Positions 8,040 through 18,032 of a stretch of 64,000 bases of DNA are shown here, piece by piece; position 1 is the first letter of the stretch; each line of letters opens with the position of its first letter. Both the position numbers and the translations under genes were made by a program. Below the pieces are notes generated by a model. It saw only the letters and a list, made by a program, of their open reading frames with translations. It ran no database searches and was not told the origin of the DNA. The stretch spans positions 1-64,000 of the forward strand of contig BGKB01000103.1 in NCBI GenBank assembly GCA_003116975.1. Reading direction: 5' to 3'. Source of the stretch: Aurantiochytrium sp. KH105 (taxonomy: Eukaryota > Sar > Bigyra > Thraustochytrida > Thraustochytriidae).

Positions 8040-9419
8040 TCACTCGTCATCCATAAAGTCATCGTCGTCATCCACATCAGGTTCCCGACTATAGTCTGGA
8101 CTTTGCATGTGTATTCTGTCTGCGTTTCTGGCAACCCATTCCTGAAACTGTGGAGAAGCAAACAGCTCGCGCGTCTGGCGTTGGGTTTCGACTTCGCCTT
8201 GCATTTTATATTCCTCCTCGGTGAGAAATCGGCCCGCCACATAGGGCACTTTCATTCTGGCAATGCCCCGGCTTGGACTGACAAAGTCGAGCAAGCCTGT
8301 CCAAGGACGCATAAACGCAGGAATGGCGACGTTGCGAAACAAAAGCGCGGCAAGAATGAGGAGAGACCAGCGCAGGGAGCGCGTTGAGTGATATATGCAC
8401 AGATACCCAACGAGAGTGAGAAGCCAGCGGACAAGATCGCGCAGTACCGCGCTCGGTCCGCTCGGCTGGCCATTAGAGCCGCGCAAAAAGTAGTAGGTGA
8501 GCGCAAAACTCAAAAGAGTCGAGCCAATGAGATAGTACAGGAGCTCATTCTGGTACGACTCGACGAGCACTTCCAGCATACTAAAGGCATATGATGCAGC
8601 CAGGCCCGCCAGAGCCTCTGCAGTGAGAATGACAAATGCAGAATTCTTGGACGAAGTCGAAGAGACGCGCTTGAGCACAAACCACGTTAGCAGAAACACG
8701 CAGAGAAACACGCCAATCGTTGTGCCAGAGGCGTAGTAAAGAAAGAGCTGCTCGCTAAGCCAGGGTGCAAACGACAAAAGGACCCCGCCAGCAGCCAAAA
8801 GTCCAGGCCCGCGCCAGTCGAAGACTCGACGTGCCACCTTGAGCTCCAGAGGTTCCTTGCCGCCTGCGTGCGTAGAACGATCGAGGACTACGCAGCTCAC
8901 GCCATACGGAGAAAAGGATGCTGTCATAGGGCATTTGATACCGAGCGCGCTTTTGCCTCTCTGCACAAGATTGGCAAGCACCCCTTCGAGCGCAGATGGT
9001 TCGGAGGACTTGCGCAGCCGCCGTACCACGCCAGAGGAACCCTTCGGCTCGCACTCAAGGCCTTGCAGGTCGTTTTTGTCGGATTCCATGAAGAGCTCCC
9101 GTAGCACATCGACATGGAGCCTCGAGTCGCTGCTATCTCCGCGCAGGCAGACGGCTTCCTTGTTGCCCTCGTTCACGGTAAAGGTGATGTCGCCAAAGAC
9201 GCTCCTGAACTGCGCCAGGGGGTTACGCTCGTTGCACACGCACCAAATCTTGTCGAGGCAATCGTTGCCCTTGCAGACCACCTCTTCGTCATCTTCCACG
9301 CTGTCCAGGCGCACAAAGCGCACCTCGCGCGCGGCCGCCTCGCGGGCCGCCAGCGCCAGCGTCAGCGCCAGCGTCAGCGCCAGCGCCAGCCCGCTCGCCG
9401 TTGCGCTGCGGCCGCGCAT
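8040..9419 (-). CDS. NEMP-family nuclear envelope membrane protein
   Basis: A 459-residue protein. It has an N-terminal signal peptide of alternating Ala/Leu/Thr encoded by a short repeat, then a lumenal, Cys-containing region (about 30-200). Five hydrophobic segments follow between about 205 and 365, then a soluble tail with the family's characteristic GRFLTEEEY element (about 395-405) and QFQEW block. The protein ends in an acidic DDDDDFMDDE tail. NEMP proteins (TMEM194/PF10225) sit in the inner nuclear envelope and support its stiffness and fertility in animals; the role in protists is inferred. The ATG at 9419 precedes a good signal peptide. The gene is divergent from the DNA polymerase, sharing a microsatellite-rich spacer. 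Confidence 0.8.
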   Translation of the reverse strand: MRGRSATASGLALALTLALTLALAAREAAAREVRFVRLDSVEDDEEVVCKGNDCLDKIWCVCNERNPLAQFRSVFGDITFTVNEGNKEAVCLRGDSSDSRLHVDVLRELFMESDKNDLQGLECEPKGSSGVVRRLRKSSEPSALEGVLANLVQRGKSALGIKCPMTASFSPYGVSCVVLDRSTHAGGKEPLELKVARRVFDWRGPGLLAAGGVLLSFAPWLSEQLFLYYASGTTIGVFLCVFLLTWFVLKRVSSTSSKNSAFVILTAEALAGLAASYAFSMLEVLVESYQNELLYYLIGSTLLSFALTYYFLRGSNGQPSGPSAVLRDLVRWLLTLVGYLCIYHSTRSLRWSLLILAALLFRNVAIPAFMRPWTGLLDFVSPSRGIARMKVPYVAGRFLTEEEYKMQGEVETQRQTRELFASPQFQEWVARNADRIHMQSPDYSREPDVDDDDDFMDDE

Positions 9420-9694
9420 CGAGCTCGCGCTCGCGTGCGAGCTCGGGCTCGGGCTCCCTCTTCGGGCTCAAGCTCCACCTCGGGCTCAAGCCTCTCGCGC
9501 CGGCGTGCCTCTCGCGCCAGGCGTGCCTGCCTGCCTATCTCTGCGCCTCTTCGGGGTCTGCTCGTTGTCTGTCTGCCTGTCTGCCTGTCTGCCTGTCTCT
9601 TGTCTCTCTTGTGTGCCTCTGCGTGTCTCCCGCTCCCGCCTCGCTCTCGCTCGCAGGGGCTTCCCTTTTATGTCTGCCGGAGTTCTTCCCCGCC

Positions 9695-9754
<60 letters not shown>

Positions 9755-9757
9755 GCC

Positions 9758-9798
<41 letters not shown>

Positions 9799-9801
9799 GC
9801 C

Positions 9802-9854
<53 letters not shown>

Positions 9855-10144
9855 GGCAGTCCGCCATCCATGCCGTACCAACTGACCACTCTCTCTCAAG
9901 AGATAACTTCACTTAACGACCGCCGCCGTCAAGCTGGGCCTTCACCGAGGGCAGCCGAGGCAGCAGCGAAAGCAGGGCAGAGCAGCGCAGAGCAGAGCCA
10001 CTCAACGCCGTCGCCCGCGCGAAGGCAGGCGGCGGGCCGGAGCCGCGGTGCGGCGCAGGCCGCAGACGGCGGACAAATAGGCAGGCAGGCAGGCAGGCAG
10101 GCGTGGGCTGGTGGCTAGGCGAAGGCCGAAGTCAGGTGACAACC
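9420..10144. promoter_or_regulatory. Divergent spacer between NEMP and DNA polymerase genes
   Basis: A GC-rich spacer that must hold the 5' regions of both genes. It contains CGGGCTC-type repeats, a long (CTGT)n tract and a (GGCA)n tract ending about 40 bases before the polymerase ATG. No core promoter motif can be assigned with confidence. Long frames on both strands here are repeat artefacts. Confidence 0.5.
9694..9855. repeat. (CTGT)n microsatellite
   Basis: About 40 tetranucleotide units with two interrupting CTGC units. All frames remain open, reading Cys-Leu-Ser-Val on one strand and Asp-Arg-Gln-Thr on the other, which explains several false ORFs of 125 to 350 codons. Confidence 0.95.
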
Positions 10145-13100
10145 ATGCTCGCTCACGTGCGAGCTGCGCGACGCGGAGTGGATCTGCAGGTGCGAGCTGG
10201 CGCTCTCCTGCTGCGAGGCACGTCGTGGCAACCACCTCCGCGGCAGAAGCCGACCTCGTGGAAAAGGGTTGGCCACGAGCACTCGGGACAGCTCTCGCTG
10301 CAATTTGACTTGCAGCTACAAGCGCAGCGGATAGAAGTCCGTCACCACAGCGTTCTCGTGGCTTGTTATCCCAAGCAAGCGCGCAAAAATCAAACACTTC
10401 ACGTATCACAGAAACCACTCTTTCTCCTGCAACATCGGCGCGACTTGGCCTCCAAAGTCATCAAACCAGCTGCTGGTAAACAAAAAAATGGCGAATCAGA
10501 TGCTAGCAAAAAAGAAAATGCCAAGTCAGCCACCACTGCAAAGGAAGAGCCCAAATCAGATGCTCACAAGAAGAAGATGTCTGGAGCAGTTGTTGTCAGA
10601 AGAGCAAGAGAGCGAAGATTAAGTCGAAACTCAGCTGCTGGCATTAAGAAAAAGGCCAAATCAGGCGCCGCGGCAAAGGAAGAGGCCAAGTCAGATGCCA
10701 TGGCAAAGGAGGAAGAGGCCTTATTAGCCACCGCTTCAACGAAAGAGTCCAAGTCAGCTGCCGTGGCAAAGGAGGAGGCCAAATCAGCCGCCGCGGCAAA
10801 GGAAGAGGCCAAACCAGCTTCTTCTTCAAAGAAAGAGTCCAAGTCATCTGCTGGAAAAAAAGAGGAGGCCAAGTCAGCTGGCGTGGCAAAGGAGGAGGCC
10901 AAACCAGCTTCTTATTCAAAGAAAGAGTCCAAGTCATCTGCTAGCAAAAAAGAGGAGGCCAAATCAGCTGCTGGCAAAAAGGAAGAGGCCAAACCAGCTT
11001 CTTCTTCAAAGAAAGAGGCCAAGACATCTGCTGGCAAAAAGGAAGAGGCCAAGTCAGCTGGCGTGGCAAAGGAGGAGGCCAAACCAGCTTCTTCTTCAAA
11101 GAAAGAGGCCAAGACATCTGCTGGCAAAAAGGAAGAGGCCAAGTCAGCTGGCGTGGCAAAGGANNNNNNNNNNNNNNNNNNNNNNNNNNNNNNNNNNNNN
11201 NNNNNNNNNNNNNNNNNNNNNNNNNNNNNNNNNNNNNNNNNNNNNNNNNNNNNNNNNNNNNNNNNNNNNNNNNNNNNNNNNNNNNNNNNNNNNNNNNNNN
11301 NNNNNNNNNNNNNNNNNNNNNNNNNNNNNNNNNNNNNNNNNNNNNNNCTGCTGGCAAAAAGGAAGAGGCCAAACCAGCTTCTTCTTCAAAGAAAGAGGCC
11401 AAGTCAGCTGCTAGAAAAAAAGAGGAGACCCAATCAGCTGCTGGCAAAAAGGAAGAGGCCAAATCAGCTGCTGGCAAAAAGGCATCTGGCTCCGAGGCGA
11501 AACGTTCGAAGGAAGATTCCTTCAACATCTCTTCATCATCTCTTCCGATCATAAAACCATCACCAATTTGCGTGTTCTTGGAAGAGCTCAAGAAAACGAA
11601 AAGCACTATCGCAGACCTGCGTCAACTCATTTCTGCGCAAGTTTCGAGTATCGACAAGCAAATCACACATTTGTCCGATGTTGAGGACCGTCATTTGCAA
11701 AACGCATCTGTGCGGTACATGGATGCGATTCTAGGTAAGAATCAGACTCCGAACCACATGGCTGCCCCTCAGAGCATTCAATCAGCAACACCAACGCTTG
11801 CGGAACCTCGTAGTGAGTCTCGCGAGGTCGCGAACGAGTCTTTGACTCCCTCTCCCTTTTCGTATGTTCCTTCTGAAACGTCACTCAAGCCCTCGAAATC
11901 TATGCCGGAATCCTCGCAGAGATCTTTGCAGAGATCTTTCGAGACACGCGTTGACCCCCCCACGCCAAAGACGGTGGTTTCTGGGGCTACGGCGTCCTCT
12001 TCCATGCTTTCGTGGGAGGTGGACTCCAACGGCGAACCGCTCACTATTTCCCCCAGTACATCTGGAGGTTTTGACGTGTGGACCATCGAAACGGAGTCGG
12101 CTGCTCATGAGCTCATGACGCGCATCAAAGCCCTGCCTCCGGATATTGCCATTCTTGGATGCGATACAGAGGTTATCATCGACATCAAGAACACTTCGCC
12201 CGTTGGCAATGGTGTCGTGACCTGTGTCTCGATCGCGTTTCCCACGCTCGAAGATTTCACCCAAGTGCACACCAACGAGAAAGACCTTGCGAAAAACTTC
12301 CCCAGTATTGCAAACGGCGAGGCCAAATTGCGACTACCTCCGAAGCGTCTCTGTGCCTGGATAGACGTCATGGGTGACGGCGCTCAGCACGACCCCATGG
12401 GCCTTTTGAAGATTATTGCTCCAGCACTCGAGGCCAAGGCAAGCCCTCGCAAGGTGTGGCACAACTACAGCTTCGATCGTCACGTTCTATTCAACCACAA
12501 TGTCGACTGCCATGGCCTTGCCGGCGATACAATGCACATGGGCCGCCTCACGCACAATGGACGCATTGAAGGTTACTCTCTCGCTGCGCTTTCGCAGAAA
12601 TTCCTCGAGACGCCGGATCTCGGCAAAACACCCATGCTGGATCTCTTTGGGCGACCCAAGATCCTGGCCAGCGGCAAGCCAGGAAAGAGCTTGGAATTGC
12701 CACCGATTGACGAAATCCAAATTGGTGAAAAACGAGACCAGTGGATTGCATACAGCTGTCTTGACTCCGTAGCCTGTCTCAAGCTCTACTTTACCTTTCG
12801 TCAAACGCTAGAGACAATGTTTATTGCCAAGGAAGATAGTGCCGTACCAAAAAGCCTCTTCCAGGTCTACGAAGAGAATCTACTCCCGTTTGCGCACGTC
12901 CTTACGGAGATGGAACGCGAGGGTATCCAAATCGATGTCGAGCATCTCGAAAATATAGCTGTGCAGAGCAAAGCCGACCTCAAAGAAAACATGACCGCAT
13001 TTCGGAATTGGGTCCGCGAATCAGGCGCGCTCGTCAACCCTGATGACGCAGACAACATCAATCTGAACTCACCAAAGCAGCGTGCTGCACTCATTCACGG

Positions 13101-14343
13101 CCCCAAAAGCATGGGTGGAGATGCCGATATCATCGAGCTTCCCGGGCTGAAGAAAAAGACCACAGTTCAATTTCGCGGCCTTGGGCTCCCCGTCATCGCA
13201 CAGACAGCCACGGAGCAGCCTAAGACTGGCGCGGGCCAGCTCCAGGCTCTTGCGGGCGACGTCACGAGGGATCCGCCTCGCTGGGGCATCGCATACGAGA
13301 CGCTCGAAGAGAAAAACCCAGGCGCCGGCGAGGCGGCTTGTCTGGGCCTCTCGAAACTCACCACGTCTCTTGCCATCGAAAAGCTCATTGGCACCTTTAT
13401 CGAGCCGCTTATTCAGCGCGCCAATTCCGATGTTGAGCGCCGTGTGCACACCTCTTTGAACTTCAACACAGACACTGGCCGTCTGAGCGCCAGCAACCCA
13501 AACTTGCAAAATCAGCCTGCTCTCGAGAAGGACATTTACAAGATTCGTAAAGCCTTTACGTGCCGTCCAGGGAATCGGCTCATCGTCGCTGATTATGGCC
13601 AGCTCGAGCTTCGCGTCCTTGCGCACCTTGCCAACTGCAAGTCGATGATTGACGCCTTCATCGCCGGCGGTGACTTCCACAGCCGCACGGCGCTCAGCAT
13701 GTTCGACCATATTGCCAATGACAAGGAGGTCATTCTCGAATGGGACAAGGCCGCAAACGGCAACAAGCCGCCTCCCTATCCCCTCATCAAGGACAAATAC
13801 GCCTCGGAGCGCCGTCAGGCAAAAGTTCTCAACTTTTCAATTGCTTATGGCAAGACCGCCTTTGGCCTCGCGAACGACTTTGGCGTCTCCGTTGACGAGG
13901 CCCAAGCTATTGTTGATCGCTGGTATAACGCCCGCCCAGAGGTTCGTGATTGGCAGGAACAAACGATTAAATTTTGCCAAAAGAATGGCTACGTGGAGAC
14001 CATTTGGGGTCGGCGTCGGCCATTGGAAAAAATCAACAGTTCCAACACCAGCTTGCGCCGCGCAAGCGAGCGTGCGGCCATCAACACGCCGATCCAAGGC
14101 AGCGCTGCGGATATCGTTATGAGCGCCATGAACAAGCTCTACGCCAACCAGGCCTTTCGTGACCTTGGTTGGCGTATGATTCTCCAGGTGCATGACGAAA
14201 TTATTGCAGAAGGTCCCGAGGAGTCGACAAAGGAGGCCATGGAAATCTTACGCGAGTGCATGGAGAACCCACTCGACTACGTTCTCGGCGTCGACATGAT
14301 TGTGGACGCAGATGCTGCCAATGACTGGTACGAGGCCAAGTAG
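10145..14343 (+). CDS. Organellar family-A DNA polymerase (plant/protist POP type), with assembly gap
   Basis: The start at 10145 gives an Arg-rich, acid-poor presequence resembling a mitochondrial targeting peptide. A Lys/Glu/Ala/Ser-rich repeat spacer (about 10450-11490) follows, then a short helical region and the catalytic part (from about 12070). The 3'-5' exonuclease motifs are all present: CDTEV (Exo I), HNYSFD (Exo II), YSCLD (Exo III). Polymerase motifs A (ADYGQLELR), B (RRQAKVLNFSIAYG) and C (QVHDEI) are intact. POP enzymes replicate plastid or mitochondrial DNA; mitochondrial targeting here is inferred. The frame is continuous from 11350 to the stop, but the part before the N-run is in another frame. 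The 184-N run therefore probably does not have the true length, or an indel is hidden. The GTG at 11572 is inside the protein, not a start. Confidence 0.85.
10450..11490 (+). repeat. Lys/Glu/Ala-rich coding minisatellite in the polymerase gene
   Basis: Imperfect in-frame repeats encoding units such as KKEEAKSAGVAKEEAKPASS, about 14 residues per basic unit (42 bp). The composition is like histone H1 tails or LEA proteins. The assembly gap falls inside the array, as expected where a repeat collapses in assembly. Confidence 0.9.
11164..11347. other. Assembly gap (184 N)
   Basis: An unbroken run of N within the coding minisatellite. The same repeat continues on both sides but in different frames relative to window coordinates, so the run length is unlikely to be exact. 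A single N also occurs at 15182. Confidence 0.98.
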
Positions 14344-15179
14344 ACTAATTGTTCCAGGTGTTTTCGAAAAGTTGAATGTGCTAGTGCGGCATATTTCAAG
14401 CCTTATCTCAGAGGAATTTATTTTCTGACAGAGAGTCATTCACTCATCTTTTCTCTTTTATTCTCGTCTTACCTGCTGCACAAGCTTGATATTTTTTTTT
14501 TAGAGGTCATCAACGAGACGAACGCGCCGAATCCCGAGTGATTGATACACTGACAGAGAGTCAGAGTCACCGACCCAGGATTTCTCTTTCATCCGCTGCA
14601 CCAGCTGATGATGACTCCATCCGCAATGAAGCATCTCAGAATCATCTTGGTTGAATTCATTTTAATCGCGTGCATCTTATCCAGCCTATTTTCTTTATTT
14701 CCTTCTAACTAGCTCGCCGGCCACCAAATTCCTACTCGTCCTCGTTGTGCTCAAGCCTCGTTTTCCCGGCCTCCTCCCAATAAAACGCCGCCCTCGACTT
14801 GAAGACCCACGGGACGAAAATCCGTTACGGCCTCGACTTGTCTCTCTAGCTTCGCCTGCTAGTCAGTCGTAGTCGTAAGCGAAGTTTGGAAGAGCGCCAA
14901 GCAAGAAATTGGACTTCCAGGTTCCATCCTCCCCTCCCCCTTTTTCATCTTGTTTTTTGAAGTGACGCTGGTTGCTGTTCTCTCCTTCCACACCGTTTTG
15001 GCTGGGAGAGGGTGAATGTTGGATTGCCTCCCAGAATGGGGGCACTTCTTTCACACCGCGCGGAAAGGGAGAAAGGGGAAAAAGGAGGGAAAGGATCGGG
15101 TAGATCACCGGGACTTAAGAAGTCTCCACTGGCGCAAGTTCTTGAAATTTTAATTTGAATAAAAAATGTTCAATTCCTC
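14344..15179. other. Spacer downstream of the polymerase gene
   Basis: T-rich sequence presumably including the polymerase 3' UTR. A loose duplication is visible: CTGACAGAGAGTCA occurs at about 14426 and 14551, each followed by TTTCTC and CTGCACCAGC-like or CTGCACAAGC-like sequence. No gene is seen. Confidence 0.4.
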
Positions 15180-15182
15180 ATN

Positions 15183-15650
15183 TCAGTGCAAAAGGTAGTT
15201 GACTCAGTTAACGCCTCGCACATTCGTTTCTTTGAAGATCTCGAGCATACTTACCTGCTGTCATACATGGATGGCGGCAATCCTCTGCAAGGTGACTGGA
15301 AGCGTGATTACTGTACCGTCCCGGAGCATTTCGATTCTCAGCACAAGATCAATATGCAATTAGGGATCGAACAACCCAGCCCAAAGGTATTGAGTCTTGA
15401 GAGGACTGCAGAATCATGGAAAATCGAAAACATTAATTGGAAAAACTTTGGTGATTGTGCAAAGAAGAAGCTCGCCAATGAGAATCTGATTTACCTTCGT
15501 GACCTTCGAGTATACGAACGTGATCTTAAAGATGAGGATATTATCAAAAACATACTGAAGAATCGTTGGAGCAAGAAGACCAGACATGATCGCATAAAGC
15601 TTCTCAGAGATAATCTACAGAGAAAGATAGCAATGGTGCACGACCTCTGA
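15183..15650 (+). pseudogene. Unrecognised N-terminal fragment of the element
   Basis: About 155 open codons rich in Lys, Glu, Asp and Asn, with no membrane segment, ending at TGA 15648. The frame is open to the left of 15186. Codon 15180-15182 reads ATN with an ambiguous base, so it would be a start codon if N is G. After the stop the same frame continues open at 15663-15914. I recognise no domain. Its position just before the DDE-like fragment suggests it belongs to the same element, but it could be an independent host gene. Confidence 0.4.
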
Positions 15651-15662
15651 GGCGCCTTCAGC

Positions 15663-15914
15663 ATGAAGGGATGCGGGGAAGTTCTTAGTCCGGAACGCGT
15701 CGGGGAGATCCTCCGACAGAAATCATTGCGCGAAGCTCTAATAAGAGGAAGTGGGAGGAACGTGGAAGAGAAAGCTCCGGAGAGGGAGGCTTCGACGATC
15801 GAAGGAGCAAGGTCCTCAAGCGTGAGCCCCCAAGGCCATTTGGGGCCTTTGATGACCCAAGGGATTCAACATTTATCTTCTGGGGCGCGGTCTGGTCGAA
15901 TCGATCATGTTTGA
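15663..15914 (+). pseudogene. Linker fragment of the element
   Basis: Eighty-three codons in the same frame as the preceding fragment, separated from it only by one stop and a few codons. The product is charged and Ser/Gly-rich without a domain. It overlaps the start of the DDE-like fragment in another frame, consistent with a frameshift or a lost intron near 15900. Confidence 0.35.
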
Positions 15915-16587
15915 ACAGCAGCGCGAAACTGCGCGACCGGTGGTTCGCGAGATTGTGTCTGTGCAGGCAAACGTGCTCCGTCTTGACTGCACCTTCAAGT
16001 ACACGAAGCGAGCTCGTGTGATGCTAAAAGATGGAGAGCAAACAACAACCTTTCAGCCTTTTGGTGCGCTGCTCACGGTGTTGAATGAGCACAACCAAGC
16101 TGCTTATGTGCGCGCTTTGCGTGACGGCGAAAGGATGATCGAGGTGATGGACGCTCTTGACGATTTTCGCCAACATCGTGTTTTCATGGATAGCAAGGAC
16201 TATCAGCCAGAATGTATATGGATCGACAACTGCTGCAAGCAAAGAAATTACCTTCAGAGTCTCTGGCCTGGTGTGAGAGTCTATGTTGACGCCTTCCATT
16301 GGCTCAAGCGCTGGGATAGCGTCCTGCTTCCAGGGCCTGGGCATCCTTTACGTGGGCTATTTTCGCAAACAATGGCCGATGCTGTCTTTGCAGCAGACTT
16401 GAGTCGTGCCGCGAACTTTACATTCAAAAAAGGTGACATCATGAGACGGCAGGTGAGGCCGAACTTGCAAAGGGTGCAGACGCGTCTTCTAAGGCTGGCC
16501 AGGGTAGTTGCCGTAGTCGTCGCGGCAAGCGCAGAGCAAAGCGCCAAAAGAAGAAGGCCCCGGCTACGTCCGATTTATTTGCGATAG
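15907..16587 (+). pseudogene. DDE/RNase H-like transposase fragment
   Basis: A 226-codon frame. Residues 28-35 (RLDCTFKY) resemble the first catalytic Asp strand of RNase H-fold transposases. Residues about 93-125 contain WIDNCCKQR and VYVDAFHWLKRW, matching the D-N-C-C...R...(L)...D-x-F/W-H pattern of a DDE-like domain found in mobile-element-derived proteins of animals and protists. After about residue 178 the reading becomes Arg/Val-rich and unlikely, and frame 3 (positions divisible by 3) takes over, so the true end of this part is near 16440. Confidence 0.6.
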
Positions 16588-16826
16588 ATAGGTGGACAGG
16601 ACCATCCAATTATTATGGTGCTCAACCTCTCGACAACACATTTGATTGCGGAATTCATGTCATGATGACGATGGGCGGGCTAGTTCCTGGCCCCAGCATG
16701 GATGAAATCAATAGGGCATTGCAACCGGAACCAGGTCGCAATGCGATCCCACAGAAGCGTTTGGCTGTGCAGATTGCTTTCGCTGAGCTCATTCTTGATA
16801 GCATTCATCACCAATCTTCCCTCTGA
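16437..16826 (+). pseudogene. Ulp1/C48-like cysteine protease C-terminal fragment
   Basis: Reading from 16437 gives an Ala/Gly/Lys/Arg-rich linker (about 50 residues) followed by a segment with QPLDNTFDCGIHVMM (about 16629-16673), ending at TGA 16824. The Q-x-x-x-N-x-x-D-C-G-x-x-V pattern is the oxyanion-Gln and nucleophile-Cys signature of SUMO-protease-like C48 peptidases. The His and Asp of the triad should lie upstream and are not seen, so this is only the C-terminal piece. Such domains accompany several DNA transposon families. Confidence 0.55.
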
Positions 16827-18032
16827 TCCAGCACAGTCCCATGACAAGAGCTGTGCCCAGTAAAAGACAGAGGGAATTTCAACGGATAAATATTTTAACA
16901 AGATCGTGTATTTTTTCATTCATTGAAATGGTCTAAAGTTCGCACGTGGCGCCGCGACCGCAGATCGTTAAGTACTCTTAGTGTCTCACTACTGAGTACC
17001 CCCAAAGTAATGGTCTATACGAATGGAGCACTTACCGGGGGGAGAGAGAAGACGGTGTGCGCCCCTCCGCACCAGGAAGTTGGATCGCCACCGAGGCTCT
17101 AATGCTGCTCCCCGCTCAGCCCGCGTCGACGACAGGACGAGCGACACCTGTCGCCAAGAGCCTCGCTGCCTTCTCCCTCCCTACTTTGCTTGCAATGCTC
17201 GCTCGCTGTAGCAAACAAGGCTTGCACGGCACGACCAAGGAAGGTGTGTGCTGCGCCGCGAGCTGGGCACTTTCGTAGCAGCACCATCGGCCACGGACAC
17301 CGGCGGTGCAGTGACAGAGGGGGGCGAAAAAAGCGAACCTCGGTGGTGACGTATCGTATAACACACGCACACACGCATACACCACCGGCCGGCACTGCAC
17401 TGCATAGTCTGCACATGGCATGCGTGACAGCACCCACCTCCTCCCGACGGACGCCGCGTGCGTTTTGTTTGCTTGTGCCACCTAGAGGAGAGAACTCCAG
17501 GAGCAGGGAACGGGAACGGGAACGACGACGACGAGGCGGGAAGAGGAGGAGGCGGTGGCACGGAGCAGAGCGCCGCCGCGGACACACACTCAGACACAGA
17601 CACAGACAGAGCCGCAGTTCTCTAGGGCGGGGTGAGGCGAGGCGGGGCGGCGGCGCGCTGCAGCGGCGCTGCGCTGCGGCTGCGGCCGGCTGGGCAGGCA
17701 GGCAGGCGGGCGGGCGGGCAGGCAGGCAGGCAGAGCCGGGCAGAGTCGGGCAGGCTCGGCGCGAAGCTTGCGCTCGCTTGCCGAGAGACGACGCTCGCGG
17801 AGCGGCGTGCTCGTGCTCGTGCTCGTGCTCGTGCCTGTGTTTGTGATTGCGTGCCTCGCGCCGCGCGCGGACAACATTCCGAGCAAACTTCGGAGCCTTT
17901 GTGAAGTAGACGCAGCTGCAATTCGGACGATCCGAGGCTTCGAGGCTTCAAAGGAATTGCGTTCGTCCGTTTGTTCGGGTCGAGAGCGAGCGCGGCGAGA
18001 GCGGCGAGACCGCAACGCCAAACAAATTCAAA
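16827..18032. promoter_or_regulatory. Spacer and 5' region of the myristoylated-protein gene
   Basis: GC content rises steadily towards the gene at 18033. The spacer contains a (GGCA/GGCG)n tract at 17692-17735 and (GCTCGT)n at 17809-17834, on the coding strand of the downstream gene. Open frames of 120 to 218 codons on both strands here consist of Arg/Ala/Pro-rich low-complexity sequence and are not credible genes. Confidence 0.5.

Larger units (their letters stand above)
15180..16826 (+). mobile_element. Degenerate DNA transposon relic (DDE-like domain plus C48 protease end)
   Basis: Three plus-strand pieces in two frames, separated by a stop (15648) and frame changes (about 15907 and 16440), look like one decayed element. 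They are an unrecognised N-terminal part, a DDE/RNase H-like part and a Ulp1/C48-like C-terminal part. Base composition is lower in GC than the surrounding genes. I could not find terminal inverted repeats or a target-site duplication by eye. Elements combining a DDE transposase with a C48 protease are known (KDZ and some MULE lineages); the exact superfamily is open. Confidence 0.6.

Noticed and set aside
8839-10118. Open frames of 125-350 codons on both strands (Cys-Leu-Ser-Val or Asp-Arg-Gln-Thr repeats)
   Set aside because: They are translations of the (CTGT)n microsatellite and antisense of the NEMP gene, with no conserved domain.
17036-17110. U1-snRNA-like start (ACTTACC followed by G-rich sequence)
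   Set aside because: The stem-loops that define U1 (the 70K-binding loop and the ATTGCACTCC loop) are absent, there is no Sm site, and the 7-base match is expected by chance.
17099-18021. Several 120-220-codon frames upstream of the myristoylated-protein gene
   Set aside because: Arg/Ala/Pro/Cys low-complexity products on opposite strands, created by GC-rich repeats in a promoter region.
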